Assembly: GCA_034509425.1 (NCBI GenBank)
Contig: JAVTVJ010000033.1
Span: 2,976,001-3,040,000, forward strand
Reading direction: 5' to 3'
Length of the DNA stretch: 64,000 nucleotides
From: Eopsaltria australis
Lineage: Eukaryota > Chordata > Aves > Passeriformes > Petroicidae
Part shown: one piece after another, positions 12,699-27,100 of the stretch
How positions within the stretch are numbered: position 1 is the first letter of the stretch
How the letters are laid out: each line of letters opens with the position of its first letter
Notes under the pieces: generated by a model
The model's database searches: none
Seen by the model: only the letters and a program-made list of their open reading frames with translations
Told to the model about the DNA's origin: nothing
Position numbers and translations under genes: made by a program

Positions 12699-13475
12699 TG
12701 TTAGGTCATTAAAAGGACTTAACAAGCCTGATCAGCCTTACCTGAGGCTTCCAGCCACACCTGTGTCTAAAGGCTCCAGTCCATGTCCTCAATGGGCTCA
12801 TCAGGCTCCTCCAGAGTTATGCCAGAGGAGTGTGGAACCTCAGGTCAGACACAGGCATTCCCTGCCTATCCATGAAACCCCATAATCAGAACTCTGCTGC
12901 CACCATGAAGGACCTGAGCTGGAGCCTCACTGTGCTGCAGGGTGGGTCCTGACTGACACTGTACACTCATGCCCCCACCTCCCCCTCCTTGCTCAAACCA
13001 GAACCAACAGCAGGGTTTATGATGGTTCCATCCAGTTCACCCTGGATTTTGGGGGACAGATGGCAACAGGGTAGCCAAGGGCTGTCAGGAATGGTGACCC
13101 AGATATCTTGCTAGTATGCTAATATGACTATAAATCAATCATCCTACTCCATAAATAGCAGACAGCCCAGAGCCCTTGAGTTCTCCACAGCAGTGGGCTG
13201 CATGCCAGGATCTCCACTTGAGTAAGGACATCTTTGAAGGTTACTCCTCAAGGCTGAGATGTTCCTTGCTGCAACAGATTTTTGGTAATGATTAATGGTG
13301 TGCTAAATTTTGAAATATTAGCTGGCAGATAATAAGGATTGATTGTGCACGTCTAATCATTTAGAAGTAAACCACTGACCAAATGTAGAACTAGGACTGG
13401 ATCCAGTTACACTTAAACTCCTCTCTGAGATGGAGTTAAGAACACGAGTCCTTTCTGGACATCATGACTCAACAG
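12699..13475 (+). mobile_element. Avian ERV LTR (ERVL-like), + orientation, probably solo
   Basis: The segment is more GC-rich than its surroundings and matches in layout an avian LTR I recognise. It begins TGTTAGGTCATTAAAAGGACTT, continues with 'gaggcttccagccacacctgtgtctaaaggctcc' type sequence and 'gagctggagcctcac', and then has a TATA-like cataaatagca near 13150, followed by gacagcccagagccc and a U5-like part with 'gttactcctcaaggctgagatgttcc'. The left end starts with TG; a CA near 13474 is a plausible right end. No clear target-site duplication was found, so the ends are approximate. No retroviral coding sequence flanks it. Confidence 0.6.
13148..13160 (+). promoter_or_regulatory. TATA-like box of the LTR
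   Basis: The sequence ccataaatagcag lies upstream of the predicted R/U5 part of the LTR at 12699-13475. Its position fits the core promoter of this LTR. There is no evidence that it is active now. Confidence 0.4.
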
Positions 13476-14899
13476 GAGGCTTTTCCTGCTTTAACCAACC
13501 CTGTCCTCTATGCAGGTATCAATGCAGTCTATCTTGCCAAGGAATCATTTTAAACTACTGTCACATTTACCACTGAATTTTGATAAATTACTGTTTTATA
13601 TCAATAAAGTATATTGTTGTTTCTCTATCAGGATTGAAGTACATTGCTCCATCCACAACAGAAGGACCTGTTCTACCAGCTCTCTTGGGCACCCTCTGCT
13701 CCTGATGCTCTTAAGGAGTGGCTAGACCTTTCTGCTTCCTAACAACTGACTTTGGATGAAATAAGCATTACTGTTGTACTAACATATACCTGAGTGTTTG
13801 GAATTAATACTGAAATACTGAAACAAGGATGGAGGTGTATCTTCAAACAATAAAGCAAATTGGTTTTTAAAAGTAGCATCTCTGTATTAAAATTTCTTCT
13901 AATTGCTGCATAATACTACTTATTTCTTGGTCTAAACATATCTGAAATGCAAGACTCAGGAAAATATTATCCAAGCACTTTACACACATTGTTGTCTTTT
14001 AAATAAAAAGGAATAAATTGACTGTTTACTACCATCCTCAGATTTTGAAGTAAATGCATCTTCTCGCTGATATTGGTAAATAATTTAAAATATTTTAATA
14101 TTTTTTCATTTTTTTTCCTCCTTAGCGTGTTTTAACTTCTAATAAATACAGTCCTAAAGTAGTCTGTATTTTAGAGAATCTAAATAAATTTTTGTCATAA
14201 CCAATACAGATAACATTGTAAAGTTGCATTAGAAATTGATACATTAGAATTTATACTGGTTTCTTTTTACCTGTGGTACTGAACCTTTCCTGTACCTTTT
14301 CTGGGCTATGAGATGTCAAGAAAGGAATCAGTATTTTATCAGCTCACAAGTACATTCAGTGCCTAAGAGACACTGCCAACCAGAAAACATTTGCTGTTAC
14401 AGTAGACTCTGGTAATCCAAATTAATTTGTTTATTTAAATGCTACCATATATTTCTGCAGTCAAACCTCACAGGTCTTTCCTTCCATTCTTTTGCAATAT
14501 CAATATACAGGAAATTCTTCCTATTTATTACGGAAAAAAATCCAAAGAACAGTAGGTTTTCAATTGAAACCTATCCCTGTGGAGCTATTTGGGTTTTAAT
14601 ATTCACTAGAAAAGAAATAATCTATATAAAGATTTCAGGAATTCTTAAAACATCAAATCATTGGTTTGATGGCCATTCAGATGATTTCTTATTCTAGTGT
14701 TAATCAAAACAGGATACACTGATTGCTGATTAGATTAGGTCATAATCTTTTGAATCAAATATTTTTCCTCGAGTAAATATAAATTTGTCAAAATTAAACA
14801 CTTCATCAGTAATGTTAAACTCTTTTGTTTTAAAAAACAAAAAACAAGACGAGAAAGCAATAAAGTAGATCCTTCACACTTACATGATGCAATTTTATA
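13476..14899. other. AT-rich DNA without a supported gene
   Basis: There is one 71-codon + strand open frame (13510-13725) without splice borders or a domain. T-rich and AATATT-rich stretches lie around 14090-14120. Nothing else is supported. Confidence 0.5.
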
Positions 14900-15110
14900 G
14901 TGATTAAACGTAGTCTGGGATGGAGCCAGCTTCTGGGACTCTTCCTCATATAATACTGCAGTGGTAGTTGGAACATGGGAAATACTGATTAGATATTTAA
15001 GAAAAAAACCACTACAAGGAGGCTTGAATATTGGAGCAGGTTACTCAGAGAAATTGTAGGATGTCTATCCTTAAAGGTATTCAAGATTCAACCACCACAG
15101 AGCAGAGTAT
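14900..15110 (+). mobile_element. Ancient CR1 3' UTR fragment
   Basis: The sequence 'ttggagcaggttactcagagaaattgtaggatgtctatccttaaaggtattcaagattcaa' is an eroded version of the CR1 3' UTR block (gaacaggttgcccagagaggttgtggagtctccatccttggagatattcaaaaccc). The terminal tail is lost or eroded. High divergence suggests an old insertion. Confidence 0.6.
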
Positions 15111-18100
15111 TTTGATTTAATTAGATGTATTTTTTCTAACCTAAATTATTATATTATTTTGCAGTTCTAAGAGTGATGTAATTTCTGGCCAAAACTAGTG
15201 TTGCTTATCAATTACGGTAGAGCTATCAGCCCTGCGTTTCAGACTACTGCCTGGACCACTTATATCAAAGTCTCTTCTCTGACCACTGAAGGTTTGGGGT
15301 TTTTTTGGAAAACTTGATCTACAGTATTTTACATCTTAATGCTGTCTAGTACCAGAATCTAGTTTTTGTCAGATATTTTATTTCATGAAGAACAGAAACT
15401 TTTTTAAACCTAAACATGGGTGGGATGAAACCACCATTTCTTTCTTCCTTTTTTCTTTACTTTAGGAATTGTTGGCAGAAACGAAAACCAAAACATTCCC
15501 CAGGGACTGATGTATTCTCAAGGTCTAAGGAAACAGGAAGCTATTTTTGTAAATCTACTTTCAATAAACCTGTTCCATATAGTATTTTTAAACAATCATA
15601 TTCTTCAGTTTCTCCCCCTTTTTATCTGGTTGGCTTACATTTATTGTTCTAGTGTTTTCTTTATATGTTTTAACTTTATTAAATTTATGTTCGTTCTTTC
15701 TTTAAGAATTATATTTTATCTTGGCTTCAATCCTCTTTTTCTAATACCCTTCCTCCCTTTTTAATACATAATCTGGAATTCTATCTTTATCAACCTTCTG
15801 ATCTTTTAGCTAACTTTAAATTTAAATAATCTTAAAAATTTTCCTAATGTATATGGTGATTCTGCAAAACTATTGATATTTCTAGATGTCACAGGCTGTC
15901 TCTCAATGACCAGATGCTTGTTAGAACATATTCACTGGTAGGAGCTTCTCTTTTATATCTAGGACTAATATTATCAGCAGTTTGAAACCAAACAAAGTTT
16001 AGTAGGAAATATGGCTCAACTAGTTTTCACGTGTGTAAAAAAGCTCGCCCTGAGCAAACCTGTGATACACAAACTGCCATGCTACCCCTGACTGGAAGAG
16101 ACTCAATGGATGTGAAAAAGACATCTGGGTTATCAGTTATCCGTGAGTTCACTTTAAAAATCAGATGAGTTTTAAAAGAAAAAAAAAATACCTTCAGCTA
16201 TACAATAGAATAAAAAGTTCACTTTTTGATTGTAACCTTTGAAATAGGGTCAAAAAGAAACCAGAAAATACAGTTTTAACCCAGTAAAATCAGAAAATGG
16301 CACTGAGATTTGATACTCATTACTGTACCATTCATCTTTTATAATGCCCTGAGATAGCCCTTCAAAAGTTACTCAGCTGCATCTTGACTTAACTGTGCTG
16401 ATCCAGTGAGAACATCTCTTGCTCCTATTCTTGTTACACTGAAATCTGAGCTGTATTTTCAGAATACTATTATTTTCAGCACATCTCAAAGGATCCTTGT
16501 GTTGTGCTTGTATTTTTTGATTATTCATGGTCTTTTCTGAAAATACAAAGAAAGGACTGATGAAGCTTGTCTGGAGCTGAAAAGCATACATAGCAATATA
16601 TTATAATAATAATTTTTATTTCTAAGTTTACCTTCCTGAATATGAAATGAGTTGTACTGTATGTAGTGTGAGCTCTCAGGTCTTACTACAGATAGCAAGA
16701 TTTTTCATAGGAATCTTTCCCTTCTTCGGGTAAATTCATAACCTCTTTGGGGATTGGGTTATTTTTTTCTTGTTTGTTTGGGGGTATTATTTATTTGCTT
16801 TAATAAGGAAGCATAATTTATCTAACTATATTTTCAAAAGCTGAATTACTATGTTGCATTTCCATATACATAGTCTATTACTAACACACATGAGCAGATT
16901 TTCTTCTGGAGTGATTATCCAGTAATCCTGCAGCCACTGCTAGTAATTGGCTTGGCAGTTCAATCTGTGTGCAGCTTGCACATTCCTCTGATTCTCACAT
17001 CTTCTTCGATTCTAGTAAAATGATAACTTCAAAGATAATGGGTCCATAGGGAAACAGTACAAGTAGACAACAAGTAGGTGAAGGTTCTATCAGCTGATTG
17101 TTAGGGGGTAGAAAATCAGTGTCAGTCAGTAGAGAGCTTATTAGGGAAGATTAGTTTTTCCTACCATAATAATTTGAAATTTGTCTTTAATATTTAAGAT
17201 CTTGGGTCTTGGTTCATCTTTACTCAATGAAAAGTGACTTCTTAGAGGACCATACATTTTATCATAAAATATGTGCCCAAGAAAATATGATTTTCAATTT
17301 CTCTTTCAAATATTAAAATAAAATTTATGTATCTAATTTTTCAGATATTTAAATTTAAATGATTCACACTTACCCATGCAAGCCTTTGCTTTCTCTCTGT
17401 CATGCAAAGTGAAAGAACATAAAAATAAGTTAATGATCTGTCTGTAGATAGAGTCTTCTCAGAGAAGGATGGGGAAAAACAATCCCTTGCATTAGCTCCT
17501 TCTTCCTCTTTCCCTCTTCCTCCACAGATGAGGAACCACAGATGTTGCAGGATTCAAATCACTGCAGATCATAACCCTGGCATCAGTGGAGGTTTCAGAG
17601 CGAAACTGGCACAAATTAATGAAAATTGCTGTGACACTATTTGCCTTTGGAGTCTACACCACTGCAAGAAAATGTGAAGTATTTAAAAATCTGTTTAATT
17701 TCATCTGCAGCCATAACCTGTGGCATACCATCACAGCTTGTGGTATACAGGTTAACAGAGAGTCTTGTCTATTGAACTGAAAATTCAAAAGTTTATTTAT
17801 GAAAAAACAAACAAAAAAATACCCTCTCTCACACACATACATACACAGATTTGAACAAAAGACTGAAAATAGATATCATTATTTTTTTCTTGCAAAGTAA
17901 GATTGGATAAACAGTCACACTGTTTATAAACTTTGATCCATAGTCTATTTGAGACTTATGTGAAGTGAAATGAATTGCCTACTGTTACACAGAGAAGTAA
18001 ATGTTACATATTCAGCCAAACATATCCAGCAAACCTTTTCAGATCAGAATGCCTCTCCAAGTGGCCACTCAGTCTGTTTACACAAGTATCACATCACAGT

Positions 18101-21100
18101 TAACATGCTCTCTTTTCTTTAAAGCAAATTTTTATCAGCTGTTATTCCAACAATCCTCTACTGTTCCATGTTCACATGCCCAAGCATCAGCTGGCACATG
18201 AACAAAATATTAACTACAAAAATATAAACTTCTTAAAGTTTTATTTTTTAAAGTTGATGTTTTTTGAAGTGACAAAAGTACTCCAAGGATTCCAAGACAA
18301 GCTTCAAACAAGCAACTGAAATGCTTTCCTCCCTTTGACAATGCACAAGTCTCCTTTATCTTTTCTGTTCCTAAGGGTAAATTGAGTCACTTTCATGGAA
18401 AAGTGTCTTCAGGCCCTTAGCTGAAATACCTAAGAACCTTATCAGCCTAAAGTCATTCTAAAAACGAATCAGGGAAAAAAGAAAATCCCTATGCTTCTAT
18501 CGACTATACAGGAAGCTGTATGAGTGTTTGATATATTTAAATATATTTAATCTCAATGTGTTTTAAACAGATTTAAAATTCCTGGGATAAAATCAAGGCA
18601 CATTTGAAACCAACTGAAAATACCCACTAATTGCACTGCAGCATAATTTTCACTCCTTGAGTTGCTTACAGATAAAATATTTTCTAAGAACCATATTTAC
18701 CAGTGATTTAACAATATTACTTGTCCAGATCCTCTCAGAAAAATCTACAACCAACCAAATAGAAAAAAAAAAGAAAAAACAACGCCAAAAGCCCAGTATT
18801 CTTCATGTCAGTGAATATTTTGTTGCTTGAGCACACTTGGTATATTACTTGGAAGCAACTGTTGAACTATTACAGCTCACATTAAACAGACAAACAAGAA
18901 AATCTGCACTTTGACTTCATCTCAACATCCGCAGGCTTTGAAAATGAAGCATGAAGATGAAACAATGTGCAAAAGATCTCAAAACTCTTATTTGTCAAGT
19001 TCCTGCACTTTTCCATTTTTCAGTGCTATCATAAGTATGTAAGATATCTCCACCTTAGAATTCAAACTCTATCAAACACCCAATCTTTCAGACCATTTAA
19101 TATATGAGTATTATATGTCTTTAGAACTGGCTGCATTATAGGTTCTTGGCTGAGGTCTTTTTATTATAATCTTTGAGTAAGACTAAAACTGTAAAACCAA
19201 AATTGTAACTCTGCGACAAATCATTTACTGCAACTGAAAAATCTGGGTCAGCTGCACTCATGAGTTTAATTTAAGCTGTCTGGAAACTACCAAGTCCACA
19301 CATATTTCAAATTTTGTGTGTCCCAACCTGTACAGCTGTGTGATTTACAATGCACAACAAGCATGGTGGTCTCTATTTGTAACAATGGGAATAGTCTTTT
19401 ACTTGTGCTCTGATACCTTTTGGGTTTATCTGGTGGTCACAGTTGACAGGTCATAATTTCCTGCTCTCAGGAGTGTTGCTTGGCAGTGGCCATTCAAATA
19501 AAATTAGTATCACTGAGGGTCTGGAAGCTAAATCACACAGCTAGGTGGCAATCCATACAGTGCTACCAGCTTACTTTGTGGTTTCAGGCAGGTTCTTTAA
19601 TTTTTCCATCTGTAACATGAAAATAGCAGTGGTTCATCTCCTTTGCTGGAGTGCCAGAAAAAAACAGATCTGTTCTAATTGAAGAAGAAGAGGTAAGGCA
19701 ATGACTGATATAAAGACAAAGTTAAAAATAGGGGGAAAATTACATGTGCAACATGAGAAAAAAGAGAAATGTTAAACTTGAAAATAGAATAGAATGGTGA
19801 AGTCAAGCTAATCAGTTCCATCAATATGAATGTGTAGTTGGACACTGGGAATGGAACTCATGCAACAAAAGATACAATGATCAGTATCTCAATGCTTAAA
19901 TTTTAGACTCTGATTTGGCTAAAGAATTCAATAGACTTATGATATACCATGAAAGAAGGTGATGATGGAGAAAAAAGGTGGCATTTTGATCATAACTCTA
20001 TCCAAATCAAGAGGACAGTGTAAATATGTAAACTACTTAGCTGTATTTTTCCTGAATTGGATTCAGTGTGGTTCATGTTTTAATTCTGACTCATAAAAGT
20101 TGATGTTATAGCTATGAAATTTCTTTCATCATTTTTTGATACTATGCTGAAGATTTGGAATTTTAGTTCAACATAACTTTGTTTTCCAAACAGGCAGAAA
20201 TAATTCTTTTTTTTATTTCCAGGGGCTGGTAAGTAGAAAGGATCACTAAGTATATTCATATTCTACAAGTAGAATGAAACAGCAAATGTTTCATGGAGGA
20301 AAAAAGGTCAGCTCGACCAAATAATTCTTCATTTTGTTATATTTCAATGGATGTAAAAGTGAAGAATGCTTTTAAAGAAAAGTGTTTTGCAATGTTGTGT
20401 TTCTAGGTCACAGGTGTACAGCTTGATTCTTTTACATCAGTTTTTTGTCTGGATAATACAATAGAATCACAGTGAGGACTCCTGGTAAAAAGAATGGAGT
20501 GTTAGTCCATGAAAACATATTTATTCATTATTTTAAATATTTTAAATGCTCAACTATTTGTTTACAATTTTGTACCTTTGATAATTGCAGTTGTTCCTAA
20601 AGGATATAGTAGGAACAATGGCTTAAACATAGAGAAATCCTAGAAGTATTTGTGACAAAATATAAATATTTTAATTGTGTACAGTGTTTCTGTGAATGCA
20701 TATGTATCCATCTGAAAAATACATATGTCTTCATATCTCTGTGCCATGTCAAATGCAAAAGACTGCATAAAGTGAGTAGATTCCTTTAAAGCACAGAGAT
20801 CACCAAGAAGGCTAATTGTCTTAAAAAGGCAGGCCTTTAAATAACCTTGTGTTTCTTAGCAGACAGAAAGGCTAAACTGCCCTGCTCTGGCACTCTCTGT
20901 CCTCTCTCTCTGCTGTGATAGGTCAGCACCCATTAAAAAAGAGGACTTGTACATTCCCTGATACCAAATCCTAGAGTGTAAAATAAGTACCATAAGTTTT
21001 ATGCTATTAAACCCCTATCATTCTGGACTTCTTTACAGTCTTGACATTACTCCAGACACTGACTCGAGAAGTAAAGAGGAAAATAACACCCCTTCAAATA

Positions 21101-24100
21101 ATGATGATGTTTTAGAGCCTCAAGGGCATCAAGACATGATGTCAGAGGAGATCAGGGAAAGGTACATTACATAGTAAAACAGGCTGGTTTAGAAGGCAGC
21201 ATCTCTATGAAGGGCGGATGAAAAGCACAGTACCTGCCTTAGGTGCATTTATGATTTCTTCTTGAAACCAGATGAATTCTTACAAAATGTTTCGGTCTTC
21301 AGGGTACAGGCTACATGTGAAAAGTGTGAAGCCATTGAAAATGTGATGATTAAAATGAGGTAGAGCACAATTTAACTGTGGCTTTTTTATTGAAAGAAGG
21401 GGCAATGACTATGACCTGTACAGCCTTTGCTGCTGTTAAACCATTTCTTTATTGAAAATCACTCAAACACCATCAAGTTAGCTGATGATAAAAATCTCAG
21501 GTAGCTAGTGTGCTAGATATATAGGTTTAAAGGTAAGCAATATTAAATGAGTTTTTCAATCAAGCTTTTGTTCCCCTCTATTATACTACCTTTGCTTTTA
21601 CTTTTTCACTACATTTAAAGTACTTTACTGAGTGCTTGAAACTCTGTATTCTTTCTCTTGGGCAAATCAGAAGTACAGGAGTTTTGCTGTTGTACCTGAA
21701 TCACAATTCAAAGGTAACTGCCTGATGATTTGCCTCGTAGAGCAATTACATTTCAAACATGAGTTTTTCAGAAATTAGGTCAAGCCAGTTGTGCTTGTAA
21801 ATGCAGTGAAACATGAAAAAAACTTCATATAATGTATCCAGTATATTCCAGTTTCTAAGCCTCATACAAATACATGAATTGTGCTTTTTCTTAGACAATA
21901 TTAACTAATGGGAATAATGTGCAACATACCTACTTATAATCCAATAGATTTTATTTGAAGGTGTTTTCTCAGCCAAGACATGAAGACTGAGTTTTATATA
22001 TTGACAAGTATTTTAATTTAATATATTTGATAACTGAGTTCAGATGTCCCTCAGAGATAATAAATAGATTATTTTGCTTTGTACGCTGTTGTAATAAGAA
22101 TTTAAACAATAAATTTTGCAGTAGTTGGTGTACACTACATCCCTGCCTATCACTGCATTGTTACATACCAAACAGTATGCTATATAGCTACAATTTCTAT
22201 TCAAGACAAATTATCCAATATTTGTTAATTTAATTTCTACTTTTGGAAAGTTGTATTAAATCCTAATTTCCTTTTAAAATACAGTGTTTCAATCCACTTC
22301 ACAAACCTGACCATGTAATTCAGGTATGTGTTTTTATGATTTTCTCCTAAACCCATGATCATTGTATTCCTTTCAGTACATAGGACCAACTTCAATGGAA
22401 GTAGTAGAAATACTCCATAGGTAAATTAGCTGGTAGTCTTATAGCAAATGTAGCTGGTGAGATAATGCTGAAATGTTGGATCTGGAGCTGTTTTAATTCT
22501 TCATGAATGAACACTTAGTTTTCATGCAATTCATATAAATGTCATTATCTCCAGTGTTTACAAAGGGTGTGTATGGCTAGATCCCCTGCATCAGGTCCAT
22601 TGGGCTCTTTTAGTTTCTGGAAATAGATGCTGAGCTCTTTTGGTTAGACTGGCTCTGCATAGAAAATCTATGTGTATCTTTTAAACTTTCACGCTGAAAC
22701 AGTAAGCTTCTGCTACTCACATGCTGAACTGATGTTTTACATTTTAATTTGAGTTTTTGTTACAGTTCAAATAACATTTAGTTTATGGACTTTTCGTATC
22801 TTCTGTTCACTATATCTGTGATTTAATAGGAAATCTTTTCTGATTCTTCTATCCCTAATTTTATAATTAGAAAAAAATTTCTTAAAACAGTTTTTGTTTG
22901 AAAAGAAACATTACCTAAAAATCCAGCTTTTTTCCCTCCAGCAATACATGACTGCACAAGAGAAATTTTGGTTTTTTACTATGCAGGTTTATTTTATTAC
23001 TTCCCATGTGTCATTGCACTAAATAGTGCAGTTACTAAAACTGACCACATGCAAATCTCAACAAGAGTCTCTGTAAAAAGTGAACTGATGAGACACACAT
23101 GAACCTAAACAATGAGAGCAGTGTACAAACTTATTTAGCTGATAAGTAATAAGTGAGAAATAATATGCAACAATTTCAGGTAACAAAATATATTAATTGA
23201 TGAAAAAAAATACATATTTCCTCCTTGCTCACATTCCAGTTCTTTACCATAAAAAGATAACCAAGCAGAAGCTCTAGTTTATTTTCAGTGCTAAACTGCA
23301 AGTGTGATGTAGGGCTAATTGCAGAACTCCCTGTCAGAATTCATAATGTTTCCCATCTGAATATATTTCAGGTGTAGCTAAAAAACTATGTTTCCACTAG
23401 GAAACTAGAATAAAATGTAAAAAAAAACCCAAACAAACCAAACCAATCCAACCAACCAACCAAACAAAAAGCCTAAAACAAACAAAAAACCCCCACATGA
23501 TTAAGGAACACAGTTCAAGGTTTCTGAATTGACTACAAGCAAGTTTGTTACAATCAAGATGCTTGTCAGGATATGTCTGAGGTGAAACCATCTATTGAAA
23601 TTGCGATTATATGTTAAGGGTTAAATTCTCATTTCCATACCCTTATGCTCCACATCATGCTTCCTAGAAGAGCCAGGAGTGAAGCCTTGCAATAGGTTAA
23701 ATGAAAATTCCCTGGGGGCAGCATGTCTTCCAGAAAACAGCAGATACCTAGTTCTTGCTAAATCTCCTGTCTTCCAACCTTGATGTGGAGGTGAAGACGT
23801 AGCATGTAGTTTGACAGAGAAACTGACTGCCACCATAGACAATATGGCAACTCAAAGAAACAGCTATATTTAACAGAAATCCTCTGCCCCCTCTATCCAA
23901 AATCTATTACAGGAGTGAGCTTTAAAAAGAAACAGTTGCTTCAGCTCACTGTCCTTGCAATGATTTTTGTGCTGCGCTGCTCTGTCTCCACAGGATCTCT
24001 GCAGGAGGATGGGTGAGGATTACATGTTGAATTAACAGTACATTTCAATACATGGTAGGTTTTTTTCTTTTTCTTCAAATGCTTGATCTGGGACATAAGA

Positions 24101-27100
24101 AAACAAAGTTTAATCCCTGTACCTTTACATAAAGGTTAGATAGCCTACAAGTGATGATGGAGATGAGGTAGTAAGTAGCAGTAGCACAGTGCTCACGGGG
24201 TCAGGATCTTGCTCTTGGAGAAAGGCAAGCCTCTGCCGATCAAAGCATGTAGAAGTCTTCCATGCAAAGCCAAAGTCATGGACTAATTTTTTTGGTAATA
24301 CATATTTGTAAAGAGTTGTTCCTTAATTGAAAAACTCTTATTAGCTATATATTAGAAAAACAATATATTTTTGTTTCCTAAGTCTTGAGAGAATAGTTTT
24401 CTCTTTCTTGAGGGAAGAAAGGAAAAGAGAACTGTATTTTAAAGCTGTCACACTAATTTATTTGTCATAATTTTTAATGTTTTCTCCTCATACAAACTAA
24501 TCTGAGCTTGACTATGAAATGCAGCTTTGAGTTGCCAGGCTTGAAGCCTGATTGAACTGCTGAATAACAAATACAGCCCTTTATACCACAAATAATGAAA
24601 GAAAGCTGGTTTAGTGTTTCTGCAATGGACTGGCCTTAGGAATTATCTAACTAAAATAGGTTGATGGATCCATTATTTCTTGACAAAGCCATCACTGGAC
24701 TCAGGAGTCACTGAAATTTTATTCTCCTGTTTTGTGCATTACACCACCAAATTACCTGTATGCTCTCATTTTCATAACTGATAATATAATAGATGAGAAA
24801 AAGAAAGTAAATCATTCTGAATCATTCTGGTTGAGATAAGGCATTTTATTACTCCCTTCAGGATACAGACATGAACTTCTAAGGATTTTGACATGTGATT
24901 CATGACTTTTAAAAGGCCTGTCCTCATTGTATTTCAGAAATTAAGTATGAACAAACTTGAAAAAAATATATAAATATGCTTAGATCTCAAAGGGAATCTC
25001 AGGGATCTGTAGTACTGTGCTCAGATAGTACTACAGAAGAAAACATTTTTTCAGGAAACCTTTACGTGTGAACACAAGGAATCAAATTATCCTGATGCTT
25101 AAAGAAACTGCATACAATGCAGTAAATTGTTTTTCCCCCTGGGAATGCAAGATAAACCTTATTTCAGTCAAGAAAGTGGAGCAGATGGTAACCTTAAGTT
25201 AAACAATATAAATGCAAGAGCAGATTCATAAAAATAAGATTTGGATGGCTAAATCAACCTAGTATTTCTTAATGAAGTGTTAGCAAATATTTGAAGTTCT
25301 ACTTACATACATAAGTAACACTTTCGTAGCTTTTAGGAAATGACAGACATAAGATTTAGTTACTATGCATAGCTTTTGGTTTTGTGCTACTGGTAGAAGA
25401 AAATCATTGGGATTTTCATCTTACCTATTTTTAAAAAATAATTAATTAATTCATATAAGTAACCCAACCTACTGGGCTAAAATCAGCCCAGTAGTTCAGG
25501 CAGCCAAGGAGCAATGCAAAACCTTCTGGGCATGAAGGGAATAAGCTGCCAAGTAGATAGAAAGCTATGTAAAGGAGGAATGTCTTCTACATGGTGAAAT
25601 CCATGTCTGTCATATAATTTTCATGCTACAGTTCAAAATCTGTCAGCACTGAGAATATGCAGAGGATTAACATTTCATTATGACTCTTCATGGAGTACAA
25701 AGAACTGTCAGAGGAAAGAAAATTGATGTGGAATTTATCTAGGCAAGCATTAACTTTGCCTCTGTGGGATCCAATCAATGAAGGTTATGCACATCTGTGG
25801 CACATATCCCAGTAATGGCATATATCAGAAGAGATAGAGACTCTTTCAGTGAAGAGCAAGGAAATGTCTAAAGCTATGATCATCTCTGTATGTGATGCCA
25901 GCTTGGATTTGAATCCAAACTTGAGCTCAAGCCTCTTTGTTGTTCATGTGTTGATTTTTTCTGTGGTCTGATGCTGAATAAAGCATCTGGTTCCAAGTTG
26001 AGGAAACTCAGATCTGAGACAAGAGGAGGAGCTGGGTTTTGTGTGACAGAATGGATGTGACTCTACATCTTATATTCAGATCTCGGCATTAGTTTTCCAG
26101 ACTCGTAGATTTACTGAGCTTAATAAGCTTTAGATAAGATCCTGAACACTGTCCTCAAGCTCATTTCATGTGGTACATAATACTGTGATCCTTTCGTAGT
26201 TAATTTTTTTCTATACTTTCCTTTCTTATTGTTTTTAGAATGTGTAAGGCTTTTTATGTTTGTTCTTTTTTAATCATCAGGAACATTTCTCAATAATCAT
26301 GGATCCGTGAATATATAGTCCTGTAACGATACTGTTCAGCTCCCTCAGTATATTCAGATGCTCTGATGTTTTCACACTGACTTTTGTGTGTCAAAATTAT
26401 TTTGGTGATTTCTAGGTCAGTTTCTCTCTGCTGGGGGTAATGGTTTAATTCCTACAGACTACTGCCCTGTTTAGGGACCTGGTGAGCTTCAGAGCAGACC
26501 TTGTCAGTAAAATTGAGAAGTGGCTTTAAGTCTTTTCTGCATCATTTAGCACTAGATCCCTTGTCTGTTGAAAAGTGAAATTACATTTTTCTCTGTCTTC
26601 CTTTTGCTGCATGTGTACCTGCATAAATCTCACTTGTTGCTTTTTGCATTCTTTTCTATTTCCAACTCCAGTTTCAACTTCTGGCTTTCATTTCAAGCAT
26701 GTATGCTTGAGCAACATTCTCTCTAGTTCTGTCAGGTTACTGCCTCCCATGTCTACCTTTCGTGTATTTCATTTTTGCATTTAAGCTCAGTCATGTGTTG
26801 CCTGTTCATCTATTCTGGCCATCTCCCATGTTTACTAGACTGGATTACATTGGAAAGGACTGTTGTCCTTGAAGATGAACTAGCTTTCCTAGGCTGTATA
26901 GGACAGTTTCTTCCAGTGCCCCCACACATCAGATTCCAGAAGAATCTAAAACCTGATATGTTTGAAGTCCATATGTGTAATTCTGCTATTCATCTAACTT
27001 TTAGTTTCTAGAAGAAAGCTTTGTGAGACTTTAGAAGGTTTGTGAATCAGGTGGTCTGCAGCAGATTTTCTCTATGACATCACCCATATTGATCTGTCCT

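Noticed and set aside
17527..17780. Pyrimidine-rich cttcctctttccctcttcctccacag followed by open frames
   Set aside because: Several frames are open but none has a protein-like composition or a donor at a sensible place.
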